64,000 bases of DNA. Origin: Streptomyces venezuelae. GTDB lineage: Bacteria; Actinomycetota; Actinomycetes; Streptomycetales; Streptomycetaceae. Made by a program: the position numbers and the translations under genes. Location: the NCBI RefSeq assembly GCF_008642355.1, contig NZ_CP029193.1:5356001-5420000 (forward strand). The letters are read 5' to 3'. Below the pieces are notes generated by a model. It saw only the letters and a list, made by a program, of their open reading frames with translations. It ran no database searches and was not told the origin of the DNA. Numbering within the stretch: position 1 is the first letter of the stretch; each line of letters opens with the position of its first letter. This document shows positions 27,072 to 35,610 of this stretch, one piece after another.

Positions 27072-28004
27072 ATGACCACGACCACAGCACCCCCCACCGC
27101 CGACGTGGTGAGCTTCGAGCGGGTGACCAAGAGCTTCGGCGACGTCCGCGCCGTCGACGGCCTGACCCTCACCCTCCGCCCCGGCGAGACCGTGGCGCTC
27201 CTCGGGCCGAACGGCGCGGGCAAGTCCTCCACCCTCGACCTGCTGCTCGGCCTGAGCAGGCCGGACAGCGGGACGGTGCGGGTTCTCGGCGCCGAGCCGC
27301 GCGAGGCGATCACCGCGGGCCGCGTCGGCGCCATGCTGCAGAGCGGCGGCCTGATGGGCGAGGTGACCGTACACGAACTCGTCACGCTCGCCTGCGACCT
27401 GCACCCCAGGCCGTACCGCGTGAACGACGTGCTCGCCCACGCCGACATCACGAAGATCGCGGACCGCAAGGTCGACAAGCTCTCCGGCGGCCAGGAGCAA
27501 CGCGTCCGCTTCGCGCTCGCCACGGCCGGCGCCCACGACCTGATCGTGCTCGACGAGCCGACCACCGGCATGGACGTCACCGCCCGCCAGGCGTTCTGGG
27601 CCACCATGCGGGAGCAGGCGGACCAGGGACGCGCGGTCCTCTTCGCCACGCACTACCTGGAAGAGGCCGACGCGATCGCCGACCGCGTCCTCGTCCTGCA
27701 CCGAGGCCGCCTCCTCGCCGACGGCACCGCCGCCGAGATCAAGGCGAGGGCGGGCGCCCGCAAGGTCGCCTTCGACCTGGAGCGAATCGACGCGGCGCTC
27801 ACGGAGCGGCTCCGCACGCTGCCCTGCCTGACCACGCTCGACATCACGGGTCACACGGTCCGCATCCAGTCGACGGACGCCGACGCCACCGTCCACGCGC
27901 TGTACGGCCTCGGCTTCTACCCCCGCAACCTCGAAGTCGCCGGACTCGGCCTGGAGCAGGCGTTCGTGGCGATCACCGAGGCCGAGGAGTCCAGGACCGC
28001 ATGA
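27072..28004 (+). CDS. Drug-type ABC exporter ATP-binding protein
   Basis: A 310-residue ATPase of the DrrA/CcmA-like family. Walker A is GPNGAGKS, the signature is LSGGQEQRV, Walker B is LIVLDEPTTG and the switch is FATHYLEEAD. A C-terminal DrrA-like extension of about 90 residues follows. Starts are possible at 27057 (GTG), 27063 and 27072 (ATG). I chose 27072 because the protein then begins MTTTTAPP like relatives I remember, but no candidate has a good ribosome binding site. It overlaps the permease gene (ATGA) and heads a four-gene run with a two-component system, a layout typical of antibiotic or antimicrobial-peptide exporters. Confidence 0.92.
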   Translation: MTTTTAPPTADVVSFERVTKSFGDVRAVDGLTLTLRPGETVALLGPNGAGKSSTLDLLLGLSRPDSGTVRVLGAEPREAITAGRVGAMLQSGGLMGEVTVHELVTLACDLHPRPYRVNDVLAHADITKIADRKVDKLSGGQEQRVRFALATAGAHDLIVLDEPTTGMDVTARQAFWATMREQADQGRAVLFATHYLEEADAIADRVLVLHRGRLLADGTAAEIKARAGARKVAFDLERIDAALTERLRTLPCLTTLDITGHTVRIQSTDADATVHALYGLGFYPRNLEVAGLGLEQAFVAITEAEESRTA

Positions 28005-28804
28005 AGCACGTGAAACACATTCAGCACATCCAGCACATGAATCACACGAACGGCATGAGCGGCATGAACAGCCTCATCAAGCTCGAGATCACCCGCGCCC
28101 TGCGCAACCGCAAGTTCCTCTTCTTCTCCGTCATCTACCCTTCGGTGCTCTTCGTGATCATCGCGGGCAGTCAGGGCGGTGCCGACAAGGTCCCGGAGAC
28201 AGGCCTGTCCGTCCCCGCGTTCATGATGGTCTCGATGGCGTCCTTCGGCGCCCTGACCGCCGTACTCATGGGCAACAGCGAGCGCATCGCCAAGGAGCGC
28301 GAGAGCGGCTGGGTGCGGCAGCTGCGCCTGACGTCCCTGCCCGGCCGCGGCTACGTCCTCGCGAAGACCGCGAGCGCCGCCGTGGTCAGCCTGCCGTCCA
28401 TCGTCGTGGTCTTCGCCGTCGCGGCGATCTTCAAGGACGTCCGCTTCGACGCCTGGCAGTGGGCGGCGCTGACCGGCGCGATCTGGGCGGGCAGCCTCTG
28501 CTTCGCCGCGCTCGGCGTGGCCATCGGCTACCTCGCGACCGGCGACGCAGTACGCCCCATCACGATGATCATCTACTTCGGGCTCTCCATCCTCGGCGGC
28601 CTGTGGATGCCCGTCACGACGTTCCCGCACTGGCTGCGGGAGACCGCGTCCTGGCTGCCCACCCACGCGTACGCTGCCCTCGGGCAGGCCATCGAACTGG
28701 GCGAGGCACCGCACGCGAAGGACGTCACGCTCCTGGTCGTCTACTTCCTCCTCTTCGCGGGCGGCGCGGCATGGCTGTACCGGAAGGACACACTGAAGGC
28801 GTGA
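28001..28804 (+). CDS. ABC-2 type exporter permease with His-rich N-terminus
   Basis: A 267-residue permease with six hydrophobic segments, including GLSILGGLWMPVTTFPHWL and the final VVYFLLFAGGAAWLY. It pairs with the upstream ATPase. The first 16 residues have His at positions 3, 6, 9, 12 and 15, a strict three-residue period not expected in this family. The sequence then has MSGMNSLIKLEITRALRNRKFLFF, the usual family start. The ATG at 28001 overlaps the ATPase stop, but in-frame Met19 and Met22 are alternatives that would remove the His-rich segment. The substrate is unknown. Confidence 0.9.
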   Translation: MKHVKHIQHIQHMNHTNGMSGMNSLIKLEITRALRNRKFLFFSVIYPSVLFVIIAGSQGGADKVPETGLSVPAFMMVSMASFGALTAVLMGNSERIAKERESGWVRQLRLTSLPGRGYVLAKTASAAVVSLPSIVVVFAVAAIFKDVRFDAWQWAALTGAIWAGSLCFAALGVAIGYLATGDAVRPITMIIYFGLSILGGLWMPVTTFPHWLRETASWLPTHAYAALGQAIELGEAPHAKDVTLLVVYFLLFAGGAAWLYRKDTLKA

Positions 28805-29997
28805 ACACGACAGACGCTGGGGGCAGCGGACTCCACCCCGTCCACACGTTCGGACGCCCGCCGCAGGGCCGCCGCCAGCTCCTGACGAAGTCCGCCTGGA
28901 TCGGCGTCTGGCTGGTGTTCCTGAGCGCCCCGGTCAAGGACCTGGCCGACGGACACCACACGCCCCTCGCCACCGTCCTCGGCTCGCTCGGCCTGGCGCT
29001 CTTCGTGGCCTGCTACCTGACCCTGGTCTTCCGCTACACCACCAGGATCCTGCGGTGGCGGGCCGTCATCTCCTGCTTCGCGCTGCTCGTGGCCCTCGCC
29101 GTGGTCCTCGCGTTCAGCCTCGGCGACCACTGGCTCGGGCTCTTCGTGTACGTGTCGGTCTCCGCGGGCGCCGTCCTGCCGGTGCGGTACGCGGTCGGGG
29201 TCATCCCCGCGGTCACGCTCCTGATGGTCCTGGTCGGCCTGCGCGACGACGGCCTCGGCGACCTGCTCACCAACCTCGGCGTGATCACGCTCCTGGTGGG
29301 CTTCGCGATGTCCGGCGTACGCGAGCTGATCCGTACGACGGTGCAGCTCCGCCAGGCCCGAGCGACCGTCGCGCAACTCGCCGCCAACGAGGAGCGGCTG
29401 CGGCTCGCCAGGGACCTGCACGACCTGCTCGGCCACTCGCTCTCCCTGATCACGCTCAAGAGCGAGCTCGCCGGGCGGATGCTCCCCGACCACCCCGACA
29501 AGGCCGCCCAGCAGGTCGCCGACATCGAACAGGTCAGCCGCCAGGCCCTGGTGGACGTGCGCGAGGCGGTCTCCGGCTACCGGCGCCGCACCCTCGCCGG
29601 CGAACTCGTCGGCGCGCGCACGGCGCTCACCGCCGCCGGTGTCGACGCCGAGGTGCCGGAGGAGCCGCCCGCCGAGCTGCCGGGCGAGGAGGCGGAGGCG
29701 GCGCTCGCCTGGGCGCTGCGTGAGGCCGTCACGAACGTCGTGCGGCACAGCGGGGCCCGGCGCTGCACGGTGGCGTTCACGGCGCGTCAGACGCTCGCCG
29801 GACGGCTCCTGGAGCTGACTGTCGAGGACGACGGAGTGGGCGCCTCCGGTACGGCCGCGGGCAACGGCCTGACGGGGCTCTCCGAGCGCGTGGAGGCGGT
29901 GGGCGGGGCCCTGGAGACGGGTCCCGGGGACCGCCGCGGGTTCCGCCTCGCGGTCCGCGTACCCCTGGCGAGGGCCACCGTAGGATCCCCCTCATGA
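28801..29997 (+). CDS. Two-component sensor histidine kinase, NarL/DesK type
   Basis: A 398-residue kinase starting at GTG 28801, overlapping the permease by four bases. About six membrane segments occupy residues 30-175. A coiled linker (QLRQARATVAQLAANEERLRL) leads to the HisKA_3 dimerisation region. His207 in ARDLHDLLGHS is the phosphorylation site. The ATP-binding domain has the N box (EAVTNVVRHSGA) and G box (DDGVGA, GNGLTGLSERVEA). It has no sizeable extracellular sensor, so like DesK or LiaS it may sense the membrane itself or the exporter beside it (inference). Confidence 0.94.
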   Translation: MNTTDAGGSGLHPVHTFGRPPQGRRQLLTKSAWIGVWLVFLSAPVKDLADGHHTPLATVLGSLGLALFVACYLTLVFRYTTRILRWRAVISCFALLVALAVVLAFSLGDHWLGLFVYVSVSAGAVLPVRYAVGVIPAVTLLMVLVGLRDDGLGDLLTNLGVITLLVGFAMSGVRELIRTTVQLRQARATVAQLAANEERLRLARDLHDLLGHSLSLITLKSELAGRMLPDHPDKAAQQVADIEQVSRQALVDVREAVSGYRRRTLAGELVGARTALTAAGVDAEVPEEPPAELPGEEAEAALAWALREAVTNVVRHSGARRCTVAFTARQTLAGRLLELTVEDDGVGASGTAAGNGLTGLSERVEAVGGALETGPGDRRGFRLAVRVPLARATVGSPS

Positions 29998-30599
29998 TCA
30001 GAATCCTCCTCGCCGAGGACCAGGCCATGGTCCGCGAGGCCCTCGCGGCGCTGCTCGGCCTCGAACCGGACATCGAGGTCGTCGCCCAGGTGGCGCGCGG
30101 CGACGAGGTGCTCGCCGCGGCCCGTGAGCACGCCGTGGACGTGGCGCTGCTCGACATCGAGATGCCCGGCCGCACCGGCATCGAGGCGGCCGCCGAACTC
30201 ACCGCGGCGCTCCCCGCGTTGAAGGTCGTCGTGCTGACCACCTTCGGCCGCCCCGGCTACCTGCGCAGCGCCATGGAGGCCGGCGCCGACGCCTTCCTGG
30301 TCAAGGACGCGCCCGCGGCGCAGCTCGCCGCCGCGGTGCGCAAGGTTCTCGCGGGGGAGCGGGTCATCGACCCCACGCTCGCCGCGGCCGCCCTCGCGGG
30401 TGGCGCCAACCCGCTCACGGACCGGGAACGCGAGGTGCTGCGCGCGGCCGCCGACGGCGCCACCAACGCCGAGCTGGCGACCGCCCTGCACCTCTCCCAG
30501 GGCACCGTCCGCAACTACCTCTCGACGGCGATCCAGAAACTCGCGGTCCGCAACCGCGCGGAGGCGGTCAAGGCCGCCAGGGACAAGGGCTGGCTCTGA
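29994..30599 (+). CDS. Two-component response regulator, NarL/FixJ family
   Basis: A 201-residue regulator overlapping the kinase by four bases (ATGA). The receiver domain has an acidic pair in LLAEDQ, phosphoacceptor Asp54 in LLDIEMPG and the conserved Lys in FLVKDAP. The C-terminal LuxR-type helix-turn-helix spans about 138-195 (LTDREREVLRAAADG, LHLSQGTVRNYLSTA). The likely target is the exporter operon itself, possibly through the palindrome at 26987-27022 (inference). It converges with the SirB1-like gene, with only 16 bases between stops. Confidence 0.95.
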   Translation: MIRILLAEDQAMVREALAALLGLEPDIEVVAQVARGDEVLAAAREHAVDVALLDIEMPGRTGIEAAAELTAALPALKVVVLTTFGRPGYLRSAMEAGADAFLVKDAPAAQLAAAVRKVLAGERVIDPTLAAAALAGGANPLTDREREVLRAAADGATNAELATALHLSQGTVRNYLSTAIQKLAVRNRAEAVKAARDKGWL

Positions 30600-30615
30600 C
30601 GGCACCCAGGGCCCC

Positions 30616-31470
30616 TCAGTTCAGCATCGCCCGCGCCCCCTGCGCCTGTCGCCGCACCCGGTCGGCCGTCACCGGGTCCAGGGCGGCCACCTCGTCGGCG
30701 TAGGTGTCGAGCTCACGTGCGCCCGCCTCGTACTCCCCCTTCTGCACGAGGAGTTGGGCGCGTTCGTAGTGCAGACGCGGCGACGGCGAGGGCAGCAGCA
30801 GGCAGAGGTCGACCGCCCAGAGCGATACGTCGGAGCGCTCGGGGCGGGACGCCGCCCAGGCGCGGATGTTGTTGAGGATGCGCGCCACGATGTCCAGCGG
30901 CTCGGCGACGCCCAGCATCGACGGTGCGAGCGGCGTCCCGGTGGCCGCCGCGACGAGCAGCTCCACGTCCATGCCGGTCAGCAGCCGCCCGCCGCCGAAC
31001 GGATCGACGAGCACACGCTCCTCCGGCGGCCCGAAGCCGACGACGAAGTGCCCCGGCAGCGCCACGCCGTGGACGGGGGCACCGGCACGCCGCGCCACCT
31101 CCATCCACACGACGGACAGCAGGATCGGCAGCCCTCTGCGGCGCCGCAGGACCTGGTGCAGGAGGGAGGATTCCAGACGCTGGTAGTCGCCGGGTCCGCC
31201 CTTGAAACCGAAGCCCTGGCCGAGGAGTTCGGCGAGGGCGACGGCCCAGGCCAGGGGGTCGGGGGGCCGGCCGGTGCGGTGGCCCGGCGCGACCTGTTCC
31301 GCGAGCCGGTCGAGCATGCGCCGCGCGGCGTCGATGTCCGCTTCGTCGAGGGAGGGGTCGGCCTCGGTGCCGATCAGCAGGCACAGCAGTGACAGGTCGG
31401 GCCGCGGCGACCCGGCCTCGGCGGCGAACAGCCGCCGCCACTCGGTGGTTCCGGGGGGTCGGGGGTGCAT
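30616..31470 (-). CDS. SirB1-like transglutaminase-fold protein, copy 2 of a tandem pair
   Basis: A 284-residue cytoplasmic protein of the SirB1 (Transglut_core2) family. The core reads LPILLSVVWMEVARRAG, then GVALPGHFVVGFG with a conserved His and VDPFGGG with a conserved Asp. The nucleophilic Cys of true transglutaminases is not visible at the expected place (Ser in LLSV), as in other SirB1 proteins. The C-terminal 100 residues resemble a helical repeat region (LLPSPSPRLHYERAQLLVQKGEYE). The start is ATG 31470 after GAGGGA. It lies 69 bases downstream of a close paralogue, so this is a local duplication. The function of the family is unclear. Confidence 0.82.
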   Translation of the reverse strand: MHPRPPGTTEWRRLFAAEAGSPRPDLSLLCLLIGTEADPSLDEADIDAARRMLDRLAEQVAPGHRTGRPPDPLAWAVALAELLGQGFGFKGGPGDYQRLESSLLHQVLRRRRGLPILLSVVWMEVARRAGAPVHGVALPGHFVVGFGPPEERVLVDPFGGGRLLTGMDVELLVAAATGTPLAPSMLGVAEPLDIVARILNNIRAWAASRPERSDVSLWAVDLCLLLPSPSPRLHYERAQLLVQKGEYEAGARELDTYADEVAALDPVTADRVRRQAQGARAMLN

Positions 31471-31539
31471 ACGTCCCTCGTGCCCGGTCGCCTCGATCGA
31501 TACGTGCCCCGGGCGGGGCCGCACGGCCCCGGCGGCCGG

Positions 31540-32370
31540 TCAGTTCAGCATCGCCCGCGCGGCCCGCGCCTGCTGGCGGACCCGCTCCGCCGTCGTCGGC
31601 TCCACCGTCGTCACCACATCCGCGTAGGCGTCGAGCTCCGCCGCGCCGCCGAGGAAGTCACCCCGCTGCACGAGGAGTTGCGCCCTTTCGTAGCGCAGTC
31701 GCGCCGGATGCGCGGGCAGCAGCAGCGACAGCTCCAGGGCCCACAGCGCCACGTCGGACCGCTCCGGCCTCGCGGCCGCCCAGGCGCGGATGTTGTTGAG
31801 GATGCGCTGCACGATGTTCAGCGGATCGGCGGGTGTCAGCATCGACGGCTGGATGCCCGTGCCCGCCGTCCCCGCCACCAGGAGCTCCGCGTCGGCCCCG
31901 GTGAGCAGCCGCCCGCCGTCGAACGGGTCGGCGAGTATCTGGTCGTCCTTGGGCCCGAAGCCGACGACGAAGTGCCCCGGCAGCGCCACCCCGTACACCG
32001 GGGCGCCCGCACGCCGCGCGACCTCCATCCACACCACGGAGAGCAGGATCGGCAGCCCCCTGCGACGCTTCAGGACCTGGTGCAGGAGGGAGGAGTCGAG
32101 GCGCTGGTAATCACCCGGCGTCCCCTCGAACCCGCACTGCTCGCCGAGGAGTTCGGCCATCGCGACGGCCCACGCGCGGGGCCCGCCGGGCCGGAACGGC
32201 AGCAGCCCCGCGAGACGGTCGAGTTCGATCTCCGCGGCGTCGATCCCCGCCTCGTCGAGGGAGGGGTCCGCCTCGGTGCCGATCAGCAGGCACAGCGGCG
32301 CGAGACCGGGCCGTTCCGACCGTGCCTCCTCGGTGAACCGCCGCCGCCATTCGCCGGACTCCGCGTGCAT
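31540..32370 (-). CDS. SirB1-like transglutaminase-fold protein, copy 1 of a tandem pair
   Basis: A 276-residue paralogue of the next gene. Much of LLCLLIGTEADPSLDEA, the GDYQRLDSSLLHQVLKRRRG helix, the GVALPGHFVVGFG core and the AWAAARPERSDVALWALEL region is shared almost word for word. The differences are concentrated near the N-terminus and around residues 165-185. The start is ATG 32370 with a weak GAGGC site. It follows the GNAT gene by 67 bases, so GNAT, copy 1 and copy 2 probably form one transcript. Retention of two full-length copies argues against one being a decaying pseudogene. Confidence 0.82.
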   Translation of the reverse strand: MHAESGEWRRRFTEEARSERPGLAPLCLLIGTEADPSLDEAGIDAAEIELDRLAGLLPFRPGGPRAWAVAMAELLGEQCGFEGTPGDYQRLDSSLLHQVLKRRRGLPILLSVVWMEVARRAGAPVYGVALPGHFVVGFGPKDDQILADPFDGGRLLTGADAELLVAGTAGTGIQPSMLTPADPLNIVQRILNNIRAWAAARPERSDVALWALELSLLLPAHPARLRYERAQLLVQRGDFLGGAAELDAYADVVTTVEPTTAERVRQQARAARAMLN

Positions 32371-32437
32371 ACGTGCCTCGTGTCTGCCCTCGCTCGGGCG
32401 CTGTTTCCGTGCCGTGCTCTGCCGTTGTGCCGCCCGC

Positions 32438-33439
32438 TCAGGCGGGGCCGTACCGGTAGTGGTGATAGGCGTGGTGTGCGGCGAAACCCATCCCGTCGTA
32501 CAGCGCCCGCGCGCCGTCGTTGTCGTCCTCGACCTGCAGCCAGGCCGCCGAAGCGCCCTCGGCCAGGGCCTGCCGGGACAGCGCGGTCATCACCGCGGTG
32601 GCGAGCCCCTCGCGCCGGTGCTCCGGAGCCACCTCGACCGCCATGAAGCCCGCCCAGCGCCCGTCCACGACGCACCGCCCGATGGCGGCCGGAGCGTCAC
32701 CGCTCCCGGGCACGGAAGCGAACCATACCGAGGGCCCGCCCGCCAGCACCTCGCGCACATGCGGACCGGGAACCCCGAACCGCTTGTACCGCCGCAGCCA
32801 CGGCTCGTCGAAGGTCCGGGACAGCGTCACGCGGTCCGTGTCCGCGTCCAGGTCCGCGACCGGGGCGAGCCCGCCGATGTGCAGCTCCGCGCTGACCTCG
32901 CGCTTCCACCCGTGCTCCGCCAGGGCGGCGCACAGCAGCTCCTGCGTGCCCTCGGCGCCGGTCGCGGTCTGCACGTAGGGCGGCAGGCCGCGGGCCGCGT
33001 ACCACTCGCGGACGTACGCGAGCGCCTCGTCCAGCGGCCGCCCGGGATCGCCCAGCGGCAGCACGGAGTTGGCGCGCCGGGTGAACCCCGCCGCCGCCCG
33101 CAGCTCCCAGTCGCCGACGCGCTCGCTCTCCACCGGCCGCCAGGCGCGGGCGGACACGCGCGCCAACTCCTCGTACGAGGCGGCGGGACCCCTTCTGCGC
33201 GCCGGCGCGGCCGGCACGACCTTGCCCGCGACCAGGGATCCTTCCGCGATGCGGACGGTTTCACCGTCGCGGCGTGTGATGAGCACCACACCGTCGTTCC
33301 ACGATGCGAGAACACCCACCGTGTCGGTGAACTTCTCGCCCGAGATCAAAGCGTCGCTCAAGCGTCGCACCGAGACGCGTTTGCCCACGTCAGCAGGGGT
33401 GATGCGGACCTCGAGTCGTCCACCGGCAGCGAATTCCAC
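32438..33439 (-). CDS. GNAT-family N-acetyltransferase
   Basis: A 333-residue acetyltransferase. The N-terminal 75 residues form a small separate domain (EVRITPADVGKRVSVRR, TDTVGVLASWNDGVVLITRRDG). The C-terminal GNAT fold has the acetyl-CoA loop VAPEHRREGLATAVM and the following LYDGMGFAAHHAYHHYRY. I set the start at GTG 33439 because AGGAGGGG lies at the right distance upstream. An ATG ten codons earlier (33469) has no ribosome binding site and would put that site inside the gene. It diverges from the ferredoxin gene. The substrate is unknown; proteins of this shape are sometimes labelled mycothiol synthase-like, but I see no decisive evidence. Confidence 0.87.
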   Translation of the reverse strand: MEFAAGGRLEVRITPADVGKRVSVRRLSDALISGEKFTDTVGVLASWNDGVVLITRRDGETVRIAEGSLVAGKVVPAAPARRRGPAASYEELARVSARAWRPVESERVGDWELRAAAGFTRRANSVLPLGDPGRPLDEALAYVREWYAARGLPPYVQTATGAEGTQELLCAALAEHGWKREVSAELHIGGLAPVADLDADTDRVTLSRTFDEPWLRRYKRFGVPGPHVREVLAGGPSVWFASVPGSGDAPAAIGRCVVDGRWAGFMAVEVAPEHRREGLATAVMTALSRQALAEGASAAWLQVEDDNDGARALYDGMGFAAHHAYHHYRYGPA

Positions 33440-33582
33440 AGCTCTGTCAGCCCCTCCTGTTCGGATCATGCCCGGGAACGGAGATACTAGGGGTGGGCAT
33501 CGACGACGCCGCGCTCCCGCGCGCCAGGCGAGCGGAGCCTGAGGACGGCCCGCCAACGCCCGTATCGAGGAGGAACGACAGC

Positions 33583-33903
33583 GTGACCTACGTCATCGCG
33601 CAGCCTTGTGTCGACGTCAAGGACAAGGCGTGCATCGAGGAGTGCCCGGTCGACTGCATTTACGAGGGCTCCCGGTCCTTGTACATCCACCCGGACGAAT
33701 GCGTCGACTGCGGAGCCTGCGAACCGGTCTGCCCGGTCGAGGCGATCTTCTACGAGGACGACACTCCTGAGGAGTGGAAGGACTACTACAAGGCGAACGT
33801 CGAGTTCTTCGACGAGCTCGGTTCGCCCGGTGGCGCGAGCAAGCTCGGCCTGATCGAGCGCGACCACCCCTTCATCGCCGCCCTGCCGCCGCAGAACCAG
33901 TAA
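33583..33903 (+). CDS. fdxA: 7Fe ferredoxin
   Basis: A 106-residue electron carrier with one [3Fe-4S] and one [4Fe-4S] cluster. Counting from the GTG start at 33583, Cys9, Cys17 and Cys50 fit the 3Fe site, and Cys21, Cys40, Cys43 and Cys46 the 4Fe site, with an extra Cys25. This is the pattern of Azotobacter ferredoxin I and mycobacterial FdxA. GAGGAGGAA precedes the start. It is followed 97 bases later by dapC on the same strand, an association common in actinobacteria, though no direct redox role in lysine synthesis is known. Confidence 0.96.
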   Translation: MTYVIAQPCVDVKDKACIEECPVDCIYEGSRSLYIHPDECVDCGACEPVCPVEAIFYEDDTPEEWKDYYKANVEFFDELGSPGGASKLGLIERDHPFIAALPPQNQ

Positions 33904-34000
33904 CAGCGGCAGCCCGAGCGTCGCCCCGGTCCCGTACGGCCTTCGAGCCGCACGGGACCGAGGCGTTTGCAACGACCAGCACCAGCACGGGAGTCACCAC

Positions 34001-35095
34001 GTGTCCGCAGTCTCCGACCGGCTTCCCACCTTCCCCTGGGACAAGCTCGAGCCGTACAAGGCCACGGCGGCCGCCCACCCCGGCGGCATCGTCGACCTGT
34101 CGGTGGGCACCCCCGTGGACCCGGTCCCCGAGCTGATCCAGAAAGCGCTGATCGCCGCCGCGGACTCGCCGGGCTATCCGACGGTCTGGGGCACGCCGGA
34201 GCTGCGCGACGCGCTCACCGGCTGGTGCGAGCGGCGACTCGGCGCCCGCGGCTTCACGCACCGCAACGTCCTGCCGGTCGTCGGCTCCAAGGAGCTGGTG
34301 GCCTGGCTCCCGACCCAGCTGGGCCTCGGTCCGGGCGACGTGGTGGCCTACCCGCGGCTCGCCTACCCGACGTACGAGGTCGGCGCGCGCCTGGCCCGCG
34401 CGGAGTACGTCGCCTACGACGACCCGACGTCGCTCGACCCGGCGAACCTCAAGCTGCTCTGGCTCAACTCGCCGTCCAACCCGACCGGCCGTGTCCTGTC
34501 GAAGGACGAGCTCACCCGGACCGTCGCGTGGGCGCGCGAGCACGGCGTGCTGCTCGTCAGCGACGAGTGCTACCTGGAGCTCGGCTGGGAGGCCGACCCG
34601 GTGTCGGTGCTGCACCCGGACGTGTGCGGCGGTTCACACGACGGGATCGTCGCCGTCCACTCGCTGTCCAAGCGGTCCAACCTGGCGGGCTACCGGGCGG
34701 CGTTCATCGCCGGTGACGAGACCGTCCTCGGGGACCTGCTGCAGATCCGCAAGCACGGCGGCATGATGACCTCCGCGCCGACCCAGGCGGCCGTCGTGGC
34801 GGCGCTCGGCGACGACGAGCACGTGCGCGTACAGCGTGAGCGGTACGTCGCCCGGCGCACCGCGCTGCGCGACGCCCTGGTGAAGCACGGCTTCCGCATC
34901 GAGCACAGCGAAGCCAGCCTGTACCTGTGGGCCACCCGCGACGAGTCCTGCTGGGACACCGTGGGCCACCTCGCGGACCTCGGCATCCTGGTGGCGCCCG
35001 GCGACTTCTACGGCCCGGCGGGCGACCGCTTCGTGCGCGTCGCCCTGACGGCGACGGACGAGCGCGTCGCCGCGGCGGTCGAACGCCTGGGCTGA
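34001..35095 (+). CDS. dapC: Succinyldiaminopimelate aminotransferase
   Basis: A 364-residue class I/II pyridoxal-phosphate aminotransferase. It makes N-succinyl-LL-diaminopimelate, a precursor of lysine and of the peptidoglycan cross-link amino acid. The PLP Lys224 is in SLSKRSNLAGYR. Other landmarks are NSPSNPTGRVLS, DECYLELGW and the C-terminal Arg-bearing DRFVRVALTA. The start is GTG 34001 after GGGAG. DapE, a later step, is in the same window at 36909, which supports this assignment over a generic aminotransferase. A strong terminator follows. Confidence 0.92.
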   Translation: MSAVSDRLPTFPWDKLEPYKATAAAHPGGIVDLSVGTPVDPVPELIQKALIAAADSPGYPTVWGTPELRDALTGWCERRLGARGFTHRNVLPVVGSKELVAWLPTQLGLGPGDVVAYPRLAYPTYEVGARLARAEYVAYDDPTSLDPANLKLLWLNSPSNPTGRVLSKDELTRTVAWAREHGVLLVSDECYLELGWEADPVSVLHPDVCGGSHDGIVAVHSLSKRSNLAGYRAAFIAGDETVLGDLLQIRKHGGMMTSAPTQAAVVAALGDDEHVRVQRERYVARRTALRDALVKHGFRIEHSEASLYLWATRDESCWDTVGHLADLGILVAPGDFYGPAGDRFVRVALTATDERVAAAVERLG

Positions 35096-35117
35096 ACCCC
35101 GGCCGTGCGCACGGCGA

Positions 35118-35146
35118 AGGGCCCGGAGCCAGTGGCTCCGGGCCCT
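35118..35146. terminator. Bidirectional terminator between dapC and the secreted-protein gene
   Basis: An AGGGCCCGGAGCC stem pairs with GGCTCCGGGCCCT across a three-base loop. It lies 22 bases after dapC and 20 bases beyond the convergent stop at 35167. Confidence 0.9.
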
Positions 35147-35166
35147 CCTGTGTGCGTGCCGGGTGA

Positions 35167-35610
35167 TCAGCCGAGGGGGAGGCTCTTGACCGGCAGCTGG
35201 TCGGTGGGGAGACCGCCCTTGGTGAGCGAGTCGGTGGGCAGACCGCCCTCGGTGGCCGAGTCGGCGGTCTCGCCGAGCGCCTGGCCCGTGCCGCCCGCGA
35301 CGTCACCGGCGGCCTGCTGGGCGGCGGGGGTGGCCGTCTTGCCGACGCGACCCACGGCCTTGCCCGCGGCCGGGACGGACTTCTTCACGGCCTTGCTGCC
35401 GGTGTCACCGGCGAGGTTGCTGACGTTCTGAGCCGCATCGTCGACGGTGTTGCCCAGCCCGTCGCCGTCCAGCGCGGACACGCCGCCCAGGTCGGGGGAG
35501 GCCGGAAGGTCAACGGCGCTCGCGGAGCCGGCCGCACCGACCACGGAAGCTGCACCCGCGGCGCTGAGCAGCGCGGCACGGGCGATCCGGCGGGTCAGGG
35601 GGAGGGACAT
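35167..35610 (-). CDS. Small secreted Ala/Gly-rich protein
   Basis: A 147-residue protein with a clear Sec signal peptide: basic MSLPLTRRIAR, a hydrophobic core, and likely cleavage after ASA near residue 32. The mature part is Ala/Gly/Asp-rich with little secondary-structure potential. It ends in an imperfect repeat, GGLPTDSLTKGGLPTDQLPVKSLPLG-like in two units. Such proteins are often labelled ATP-binding protein in streptomycete genomes, but I see no nucleotide-binding motif. The start is ATG 35610 after GGAG. Its upstream region holds two adjacent inverted repeats, so expression is probably controlled. A surface or development-related role is a guess. Confidence 0.82.
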   Translation of the reverse strand: MSLPLTRRIARAALLSAAGAASVVGAAGSASAVDLPASPDLGGVSALDGDGLGNTVDDAAQNVSNLAGDTGSKAVKKSVPAAGKAVGRVGKTATPAAQQAAGDVAGGTGQALGETADSATEGGLPTDSLTKGGLPTDQLPVKSLPLG

